Below, piece by piece: positions 26,639 to 33,664 of a DNA stretch of 64,000 bases. The DNA is from Anatilimnocola floriformis (GTDB lineage Bacteria > Planctomycetota > Planctomycetia > Pirellulales > Pirellulaceae), in contig NZ_JAMLFW010000001.1 in the NCBI RefSeq assembly GCF_024256385.1, positions 1,116,001-1,180,000 of the forward strand. The letters are read 5' to 3'. Position numbers and translations under genes: made by a program. A model generated the notes under the pieces. That model worked only from the letters and a program-made list of their open reading frames with translations, searched no databases and had not been told where the DNA came from. Every line of letters starts with the position of its first letter. The first letter of the stretch is position 1.

Positions 26639-27865
26639 CTACGGCAGTCGGCCAGTCGCGACCTTCGGGAACGGTCCCGTCAACGCGTTCATATATTCGA
26701 CCAGATCCTTTTTGTCCTGCGCGGTGAGGTCGAGCTTCTTCACCTTATCGCTCAGGTGCGGATTGGCGTGGCCACCCTTGGCGTACCACTCGACGACTTC
26801 TTCCAGCGTTTTCTGGCTGCCGTCGTGCATGTAGGGGGCAGTTTGGGCCACGTTGCGAACGGTTGGCGTTTTGAATGCGCCGCGGTCGGCTTCGGTCTTG
26901 GTCACTTCAAACCGACCGAAATCGGGTTTCGCGACTTCCATGCCGACGCCCAGGTTGTGATACTTCTCGTCGCTGAAATTGGCGCCGGCGTGGCAAGCGG
27001 TGCAATTTGCTTTGCCAAAAAAGAGCTCGCGGCCGCGCTTGGCCGAATCCGAAATCGGGTGAGCCTTGCTTTCGGCTTTCATCTTTTCGTACTTGGCAAA
27101 CTCAGCCGGGCTGTCGGCTTTGAACGAATCCAGATCGGCCAGTTCGTCCTTGAAAATCTTTTCGAACGAATAGAGCGGTTCGTAGTAATCGGCCGGCGAC
27201 GGGCCGGTGACAACTGCGCGTTCGAACGAAGCGATCGCCTTGCCAACGGTTTTGATGTTGATCCCTTCGCCGGGAAAAATCTTTTCAAACTGAATGACGT
27301 AGCCCGGGAGTTTCTTCAGGGCGCCAACGCACTCTTCGTGCGTGAAGCCCATCTCGATCGGATTGGCGATCGGGCCGACGGCTTGATCCTCGAGCGTGGC
27401 GGCGCGGCCGTCCCAGAATTGATTGCTGCTTACGATGCGGTTGTAACTGACGGGCGAATTGCGATTGCCGGTCAAACCCTTAATGCCGACGCCGAACTGC
27501 GTGGCCTTGGCCCAGCCACTGTCGGGAGCATGGCAAGTCGCGCAGCTGACTTTTTGATCGACTGACAAACGAGGATCGAAATAAAGCTGCCGGCCGAGTT
27601 CGATCTTGGCGCGGGTCAGTGGATTGTCTTTAGGAATAGAAATTTGATTTGCACCGGCATTCAGCCCCAGCGGCAACTCGACGGTGAGCGTCTCGTGATT
27701 CTTTTCGTTCGCGAGCCACGATTTGATCTGTTCAAGCGTGAGAGGGCCTTGGCCCGGAATGCCGGCGGTCAGTTCATCGCCGCCGAGCAGAATGGTGGCG
27801 GGGTCCGCAGCGAAACAGGCAGTCGAAATCGTCAACGTCAGCAGCAGGGCTAGCGCTTTGCTCAT
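26639..27865 (-). CDS. Di-heme cytochrome c peroxidase (CcpA/MauG family)
   Basis: The 408-residue exported protein (signal peptide 1-19, 'STACFAAD') has two c-type heme sites, Cys108-Ala-Thr-Cys111-His112 and Cys288-Thr-Ala-Cys291-His292. It also has the family segments 'NRNSPVSYNRI', 'FWDGRAATLEDQA' and 'TAPYMHDGSQKTLEEVVEWY'. The family reduces hydrogen peroxide with electrons from small cytochromes in the periplasm, and MauG-like members oxidise proteins instead. I choose ATG 27865, where the signal peptide starts. The frame upstream to 28054 would read into the composite repeat. Confidence 0.88.
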   Translation of the reverse strand: MSKALALLLTLTISTACFAADPATILLGGDELTAGIPGQGPLTLEQIKSWLANEKNHETLTVELPLGLNAGANQISIPKDNPLTRAKIELGRQLYFDPRLSVDQKVSCATCHAPDSGWAKATQFGVGIKGLTGNRNSPVSYNRIVSSNQFWDGRAATLEDQAVGPIANPIEMGFTHEECVGALKKLPGYVIQFEKIFPGEGINIKTVGKAIASFERAVVTGPSPADYYEPLYSFEKIFKDELADLDSFKADSPAEFAKYEKMKAESKAHPISDSAKRGRELFFGKANCTACHAGANFSDEKYHNLGVGMEVAKPDFGRFEVTKTEADRGAFKTPTVRNVAQTAPYMHDGSQKTLEEVVEWYAKGGHANPHLSDKVKKLDLTAQDKKDLVEYMNALTGPFPKVATGRLP

Positions 27866-27973
27866 GATCTTCCTTAGGCGAGAACAGGTGGGCGAGATAA
27901 CGGTGGGTAATAAAGCGGCGTTTATTCTATTCGGCGACGAGCGATGGGGCAGCTTGCGTGAGGCCGCAAATTC

Positions 27974-28137
27974 ACAGTCACCTTTCGCTTCGCGAAAGAG
28001 TGCGTCTGCGTAGGATGGACCAGTGGTCCGTCCACGAAGCGGGTACCAAGCCAAAATGGTTGCAGTTACAGTCCCGGACGGACCACTGGTCCGGCCTACG
28101 GGAAGACGCGTCCTTTCACGGAGTGAAAGGCGACTGT
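27974..28137. repeat. Nested composite palindrome with R1 copy B inside
   Basis: The outer arms 27974-28006 and 28105-28137 are imperfect inverted copies of 33 bases. Each contains its own small hairpin (CTTTCGC/GCGAAAG and CTTTCAC/GTGAAAG). Between them sits R1 copy B (28011-28100) with its palindromes GGACCAGTGGTCC and GGACCACTGGTCC. The right edge touches the stop codon of the LarA-like gene (28137-28139). Confidence 0.8.
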
Positions 28138-29399
28138 CAAACCCGATCTGGCAGATTTCCCGCCGCGTCGAATGGCATCGGTCGCGGATCGGTGAGGATC
28201 GTCAAGTCGGTTCGGCTTTTGGCTTCATTCCAATACGCGGCCGAGCATTCCACTTCGGCAACTTCCAGCGTGTTGTGAATCCACTGCAGAGAAATATTCT
28301 CCGGATCGACCAAGCCGCAGGTCGGAAAGGCTGTGTCGAGCATCAGCTGATCGGTCGCGTAGTCGAGCGGCATCATCGCCGCTGTCGGATGGCCGCCGGT
28401 GAGGCAGTTAATGCGTGTGATTTTCACGTCGATTTTTTCAATCACGCGCGTCAGGCAGAACTCGCTCATGCCGATGCCGGTCGCGTTGCCGTGGGTCGCG
28501 TCGGTCAAGTCGCGCACACAAATCCGTTTCACCTTCGGCCATTCGTCTTCCATGGCGACGTGATCGTTAAACTTGCGGCCGATGACGTTCGTATCCATCC
28601 CCGCGCCGCTGATGTTCTTGCCGATCTGATCGACGAGCAGAACGTGCGCCATGTTAAACGGCAGCCGTGGGATCCATTGCTTGGCGAGAATCAGCAGTTC
28701 TTTTTCGCGAGCTTCGAATTCATGTGGCGCGACGGCTTGGATCTTGGCCGTTTGATCGTAGGCGTTCTCGACAATCCCGACGCCGGCGACGATGCGACAC
28801 TTGGCCAGCACTTCGCGAGCCACGCTGCGGAGGATTTGTCCGAAGTTGTAGTCAATGATCGCGCGATGATAGATCTTGGCCCCTTCGTGCTTGCCGAGGC
28901 CGATCAACATCATCTTCATCAAGCCGCTTTCGATGTCGCCGACGAAGTTGGTGTGCGGCTTCACTCGGCCGACGACGCACACATGATCGGCGCCGAAGGC
29001 ATGCTTATCGAAATGCACCGGAAAGCCTTCTTGAGCCTGGCAGACGATGACCGTTTCCATGCTCGCCCGAATCGGGCAACCCATGGCGTGCTCCGTAATG
29101 CCATAACCCTCGATCAGCCCGCGCTGCCCTTCAGCCGTGCCGCCGCCGTGCGAACCCATCGCGGGGACGATGAACGGCTGCGCGCCGAGCTTTTTAAAAT
29201 GATGAACAACCGCGTGAATGATCTTGGCGATGTTTGCAATGCCGCGGCTGCCGGCCGTGATGGCGACTGTCTGACCCGGCAACACTTTATTGCCGAGTTC
29301 GAGTCGCGCGAGTTCGTTCTCGACCGTCGTGGGAATGTCCTCGACGGTTTGCGAGTCGAACTTCTGGCGAACGCGAAAGATGTTTGGATAGGTAGACAT
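28137..29399 (-). CDS. LarA-like (DUF2088) nickel-pincer isomerase family protein
   Basis: The 420-residue protein has the LarA N-terminal pattern: 'GQTVAITAGSRGIANIAKI', 'VPAMGSHGGGTAEGQ' and 'GRVKPHTNFVGDIESGLMK' with the histidine region. LarA-type enzymes use a nickel-pincer nucleotide to racemise or epimerise 2-hydroxy acids. The cofactor genes larB, larC and larE are not in this window. The gene starts 9 bases downstream of the stop of the DHDPS-like gene, so the two form an operon. The substrate is inferred to be a sugar acid or hydroxy acid only from this pairing. Confidence 0.75.
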   Translation of the reverse strand: MSTYPNIFRVRQKFDSQTVEDIPTTVENELARLELGNKVLPGQTVAITAGSRGIANIAKIIHAVVHHFKKLGAQPFIVPAMGSHGGGTAEGQRGLIEGYGITEHAMGCPIRASMETVIVCQAQEGFPVHFDKHAFGADHVCVVGRVKPHTNFVGDIESGLMKMMLIGLGKHEGAKIYHRAIIDYNFGQILRSVAREVLAKCRIVAGVGIVENAYDQTAKIQAVAPHEFEAREKELLILAKQWIPRLPFNMAHVLLVDQIGKNISGAGMDTNVIGRKFNDHVAMEDEWPKVKRICVRDLTDATHGNATGIGMSEFCLTRVIEKIDVKITRINCLTGGHPTAAMMPLDYATDQLMLDTAFPTCGLVDPENISLQWIHNTLEVAEVECSAAYWNEAKSRTDLTILTDPRPMPFDAAGNLPDRV

Positions 29400-29408
29400 G
29401 GAGAGACC

Positions 29409-30572
29409 TTACTTCTTGGCGAGCGACTGCTGCACTTCTTGTTTTAACTTCTGGAAACAGCCATCCGCCAGACTTTGCAGGCGGTCCTGATACGGCCCAT
29501 CGGGTAGCAACCGTAGCGAGTCGAGCAGCGTCCATTTTCGGCTAGAAGGAGGCAAAACATCGATCGCGGCAAACACTCGTTCGATCTGTTCGCTGGTCAC
29601 TTCGCGCGTAATCGGTTGTCCGAGGCCCATGATGACTTTGGCTCGCTGCAGATCGGCGAACTTGCCGGGGTCGTCCTGCATGGCTGCGAAGACGTGCGAG
29701 ACGACGGCCTGTGTTTGCTGCACTTCGTCCCACTCGTTGCGAATTGAATCGAGCAGCAGGCTGAAATACGACACCGAGGCAAACGACATAGCGCCGCTCG
29801 TAAAACCGCAGCGCTGCCGCCGCGTGATGTCGTGGCGTGGGCCATCTTGCAGTGCGCGAGCCAGGTGCGGATCCCAGCCTTGCACGATTTTCAAATGCGC
29901 GAGCCGTGGATCATCGAGAAATCGCAGCGTGCTGTTCTCGTAATTGGCTTCGGTAACTTTGATGGCAACTACATTGTCGCCCCCCTGCCCTCCCACCAAC
30001 TCGGCAGTCGCTTCGGGATTCATCGGACAGCCGCTGACATCGGAGATGGAATACAGACCAACGGCCAAGCCGCGCTCGGCGGCGCCTGCCACGATCGGTC
30101 GCATGTTTTCGGCGACTTGCTGATCGGTGGGATTGCTTCCCAGGTTATTGCCGGGGCGAGCGAAGACGACCGCGTATTGCAAACGTGCGAGCTGATCGAG
30201 CAACCGCGCGTTGGCGGCCTCGCCGTCTTCAGGTCGCAGCAGCGCGACCTTGTAGACGTCTTTCCAATCCATGTCGGCGGCGACTTGGAACCACTCTTCC
30301 AGTTCAGCCGCTGTCCGCAAGTGCGCCTGGCCGGTCGATGCGCCAATCAACAACGCCGAGCGACCGGCGCCAGGATAGGGATAGTCGAACGTTGCAAAGC
30401 GGCCCGCGACGCCAATCAGGGCCTGCAAAAACTGCTTCGTCCGCGCGTGATCAAGTCTTCGCCGCGGCAGCTCGCCGGTCGTGGGATCGAAACACGCCAC
30501 CGTCGCGGCAGGATAGTTGGCAATCGGATCCTGAATGAGCGATTTTACGAGCGGAGAGATGTAATTGGTCAC
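29409..30572 (-). CDS. DHDPS/NAL-like aldolase family protein
   Basis: The 387-residue protein looks like a class I (Schiff-base) aldolase of the DapA/NanA superfamily. 'VVAIKVTEANY' supplies a candidate lysine (Lys205) and 'GLYSISDVSG' supplies the tyrosine strand (Tyr174). It is longer than the usual 290-310 residues, with an extra C-terminal helical part. A GTG at 30572 is the only fitting start, with GAAGG about 10 bases upstream. A true DapA role is doubtful, because the partner gene is an isomerase and DapL lies elsewhere. Catabolic aldol cleavage is more likely. Confidence in the fold is moderate. Confidence 0.55.
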   Translation of the reverse strand: MTNYISPLVKSLIQDPIANYPAATVACFDPTTGELPRRRLDHARTKQFLQALIGVAGRFATFDYPYPGAGRSALLIGASTGQAHLRTAAELEEWFQVAADMDWKDVYKVALLRPEDGEAANARLLDQLARLQYAVVFARPGNNLGSNPTDQQVAENMRPIVAGAAERGLAVGLYSISDVSGCPMNPEATAELVGGQGGDNVVAIKVTEANYENSTLRFLDDPRLAHLKIVQGWDPHLARALQDGPRHDITRRQRCGFTSGAMSFASVSYFSLLLDSIRNEWDEVQQTQAVVSHVFAAMQDDPGKFADLQRAKVIMGLGQPITREVTSEQIERVFAAIDVLPPSSRKWTLLDSLRLLPDGPYQDRLQSLADGCFQKLKQEVQQSLAKK

Positions 30573-30677
30573 AGGCTGGCCTTCGTCGCGTCATGAGAGA
30601 GATGCGACGAAGTTTAATGCAGGCGATGCACTGCCGCGAGATGCGGAGGCGAGATGCCAGCCCAGCGCGAAGCCGTG

Positions 30678-32000
30678 CTAGTTCGACGCCGTGCGCGGGG
30701 CCTTGGCCAGATACTCTTTGATCCAGGCTTGGTCGGCGTCCGAAAGTTTTTCCAGAGGGATGGTCGTATTCACGCCCGTGGTGCGTTGCAGCTTGACCGT
30801 TTTTCCATCAATGCCGACAAACTTTGCTTCGGCTGTGTACTTGCCACTAGTCCAGGTACGATTGGCATCGGCAACATCCACGGTGACCTTGGGCAACACG
30901 GCTGGCTTGCTCGGAGCGCTGACCGGCCGCAGCACTTGCACCACTTCGGCTAGATCCGGCGCGGGAATTTCAACCTTGGCGACGCGCCAATGGCCGATCT
31001 TGTGCATGTGCAACGTTTGCCGGCCGATGACCGTCGGAATCTTATCGGTGAATTCGGCCGAGCCCAGCGTGCGAGCGACGGCTGAGATCGTAAGCGCCAG
31101 TTTGTTCGTTTCGGCTTGCTTCGCCAGCAGGTCGATGCCCGTCGCGATGGGTTCGCCGATGAAGGTGTCGTGGACCCACACTTCGACTGGTGCATTGTGG
31201 GGATTGTTCGGATCGTACTTGGGCAGCTCGAGCGGCGGGCCGCTGTCGCTGAAGCTTGTGGCGATTTGAAAGTAGTGCGGAGTCGTGCAGCAGGAATACT
31301 TGATATCCATCGGGCTATGGCTGTGACCCGTAGCCGAGGCCAGCGACCGGACGTCGGCCACTTCGTTGAGCTTGGCCAGCCGATGGGCTGCTGTCTTTTC
31401 AAACGCCAGTTGAATTCGCCGTTCGGCTCGCTGAGCGGCAATCTGTTCAAACTGCCCATGTTGACCGGCTTCGATCGCAGCTGCCCGGCGGCGAACAATT
31501 CGACCAATAATTCCGCCGCGGGTTGAATCGATGTTCTCGATCGTGGTTTGCGTCGTTGCATTTACCTTGGCAGGCTGACCATAAAAACCACGGGTTGGTT
31601 CAAAAACGACCAGCTTCGTGGCCGTAAATTTCGTCGTTGAGCGGCTCGTGACGATCGCCGGTCCGTTGTAACCGGTGGTGTGCGAGACTGCCGTTCCTTC
31701 GAGAATGATTTGAAATTTCGCACTGTCGCCACTCTCGATCAACTTGACGACCGGAGTGCCGGTGACCTTGGCTTTGCCGATTACGGTGGTTCCAAGCATC
31801 TGCTCTTGCACATCGGATTCGCGATTAACGAGATCCTTACCGTCCATCGATGAGTTCAGCATCGCGCTGGAAACTCGCAGCACAATACGATGATCCGGCT
31901 TCGGATCGGCTGCAAACGCCGTGAGCGTCGCGCCCCACAATAAGAGTGCGGCTACAAAGATTTCCGACTTGCGCTCGCGCCAGCTGGTATTCACGGCCAT
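30678..32000 (-). CDS. Secreted SHD1-domain protein
   Basis: The 440-residue protein has a hydrophobic signal ('IFVAALLLWGATLTAFAAD', about 14-32) and a long unknown region. The C-terminal SHD1-like (Sla1 homology) domain, about 375-435, reads 'TWTSGKYTAEAKFVGIDG', then 'KVKLQRTTGVNTTI'-like residues and 'PLEKLSDADQAWIKEYL'. In planctomycetes SHD1 is a common terminal module with unknown ligand. A CC-containing segment 'IKYSCCTTPHYF' lies mid-protein. I choose the ATG at 32000, since the longer frame has no signal peptide. A second SHD1 protein is at 40071. Confidence 0.65.
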   Translation of the reverse strand: MAVNTSWRERKSEIFVAALLLWGATLTAFAADPKPDHRIVLRVSSAMLNSSMDGKDLVNRESDVQEQMLGTTVIGKAKVTGTPVVKLIESGDSAKFQIILEGTAVSHTTGYNGPAIVTSRSTTKFTATKLVVFEPTRGFYGQPAKVNATTQTTIENIDSTRGGIIGRIVRRRAAAIEAGQHGQFEQIAAQRAERRIQLAFEKTAAHRLAKLNEVADVRSLASATGHSHSPMDIKYSCCTTPHYFQIATSFSDSGPPLELPKYDPNNPHNAPVEVWVHDTFIGEPIATGIDLLAKQAETNKLALTISAVARTLGSAEFTDKIPTVIGRQTLHMHKIGHWRVAKVEIPAPDLAEVVQVLRPVSAPSKPAVLPKVTVDVADANRTWTSGKYTAEAKFVGIDGKTVKLQRTTGVNTTIPLEKLSDADQAWIKEYLAKAPRTASN

Positions 32001-32302
32001 GCCCTCATCTTCGCCCAAGTTGTTCCGACCACGCGTTCCTTGCAGATGCCGTGCCACCATTTTAGTTCAAGGCCGTGGCGATTGCGACTATCGTCACCGT
32101 TAGCTCCGCAGTTCGTTATTTTTCGCCGAAACTGCCGTTTTTTACCGCCGCGAATAGTTCGTCGCCTCGGGCGATACGCATTACGAATGACTCAGCCCGT
32201 TTGTTCGCTGGCAGGCCATCGACGAAAGGCGTGAAGTTGCCCGCCGTAGCCGTTAAGATGTGCGGGCAACGGTACCCTGCCTCTTCTTTAAAAACATCGC
32301 TT
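32001..32302. other. Divergent intergenic region before the SWIM gene
   Basis: This 302-base stretch between divergent genes has no supported gene. The open frame from 32075 is in phase with the SWIM protein but has no ribosome binding site, and its residues are unlike the family. It must contain both promoters. I could not assign a clear -35/-10 pair. Confidence 0.4.
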
Positions 32303-33664
32303 ATGGCGACTGGCATCGATTATACCTATCGCTATCCCTTCGCCTCTTATCTGGGAGACGTGGACAGCGCGCCTGGACTGTATCTATCGACCTGCAGCGT
32401 GCGGCAGCAACATCCGCATTTCTTTTGCGGGCGGCTTCGCGAGCCCAAGTTGGTAGGCGATATGCTGCTGGCGCTGAGCGATGTCGTTCGCACGCATTAC
32501 TTTTTGCCGCGCCCTGCCAATCTCGATCCCGTGGTCACGAGCTCGCCCGAGATGCTTCGCTTCGAAGGCTTCTCGGGTTGCTGCGGCGTGTATGCGCGCG
32601 TGGATTTGCCAGCGGCGGCCTTTGATCGCGATATTCAACGCAGCGGCACGACCAACGTCGACTTTAATACGGCCATGCGGAATTCATTGGCTCGCCTGCG
32701 TAACAGTCGCGAAGCGTCGCTGAGTGTCGGCCGCGAAGGAGTTGAGCTCACGCACGCGGGCGAAACCGTCGTCGAGAAAAAAGTAAAGTTGCCGATTCGC
32801 TGGCTGAAAGGCTTTAGCGAAGTGCAGGCCTATCAAGCTGGCTTGCAGCTGCGCGTGGAAGTGCCCGGCGCCGAAGCGCGACGATTTGTCCGCAGCCTGC
32901 CGACCGGCGTGGGACCAAAAAACATTTCGTACGTCGTGGCCAGTGGCGCTTCTTTGCGGCTGTCGCAGGTCTCGCGGCCCAGCGCGGTTCCGGTGCAAGG
33001 GATGAACCGCATTCGCGCGATCGAACCGTTGCTTACGACGGCCAAGACTCTGCGCATCTGGTCCGACGACGCCGGCGTGAGTGGTTGGGAAGTGATCTTT
33101 CCCACCGGCCGATTCTTTCTGCTGATGAGTCCCGAACTGCAACGCGGTTTCAGTGGCGAAGGGCAAGTCCTCGCGCAACTCGCCGCCGGAAATTGGCAAG
33201 AGGCGCTTCCTTACGTGCAATCCAATCTCGCCGGTCAATCGCAAATCGATGCTGCCGCGCTCGCCAGCAAAGTTGGCTTGCCAGAAAAAGAAGTCGCCGC
33301 TGCCCTCGCCGTACTTGGTACGCGCGGGCTCGCCGGTTTTGATGTCGCAACTGGAAAATTCTTTCATCGTGAGTTGCCGTTTGAACTCGCCCAGGTCGAA
33401 GCACTGCAGCCCCGTTTGAAAGAAGCCCGCAAGTTGCTCGCGGAAAAGGAATTGAAAGTCCTCGCCACCCCTGCCGAGCGAGCGTGGGACGTCGGCGTGC
33501 CGGGCACCAGTGTCGAACACCACGTGCGACTGCGACCGACGGGCGATCGCTGCACTTGTCAGTGGTACAGCAAACATCAGGGTGAGCGCGGGCCCTGCAA
33601 ACACATGCTCGCGGCGCGGATGTTCGTCGAACGCGATGATGAAGATGGCGAGGATAAAGTATGA
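32303..33664 (+). CDS. SWIM zinc-finger protein
   Basis: The 453-residue protein has a C-terminal SWIM motif: Cys417-Thr-Cys419, a 12-residue gap, then Cys432-Lys-His434 (CxCx12CxH). SWIM fingers bind zinc and contact DNA or proteins. A winged-helix-like part at about 300-345 ('ALASKVGLPEKEVAAALAVL') could be a DNA-binding element. The N-terminal 290 residues resemble no domain I can name. The ATG at 32303 starts 'MATGIDYTYRYPF'. The stop overlaps the next start as ATGA at 33661-33664, which implies translational coupling with the large HEAT-like partner. Confidence 0.82.
   Translation: MATGIDYTYRYPFASYLGDVDSAPGLYLSTCSVRQQHPHFFCGRLREPKLVGDMLLALSDVVRTHYFLPRPANLDPVVTSSPEMLRFEGFSGCCGVYARVDLPAAAFDRDIQRSGTTNVDFNTAMRNSLARLRNSREASLSVGREGVELTHAGETVVEKKVKLPIRWLKGFSEVQAYQAGLQLRVEVPGAEARRFVRSLPTGVGPKNISYVVASGASLRLSQVSRPSAVPVQGMNRIRAIEPLLTTAKTLRIWSDDAGVSGWEVIFPTGRFFLLMSPELQRGFSGEGQVLAQLAAGNWQEALPYVQSNLAGQSQIDAAALASKVGLPEKEVAAALAVLGTRGLAGFDVATGKFFHRELPFELAQVEALQPRLKEARKLLAEKELKVLATPAERAWDVGVPGTSVEHHVRLRPTGDRCTCQWYSKHQGERGPCKHMLAARMFVERDDEDGEDKV

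Noticed and set aside
28023-29447. Long plus-strand open frame over the LarA-like gene
   Set aside because: It lies antisense to a protein with conserved motifs, and its own sequence shows none.
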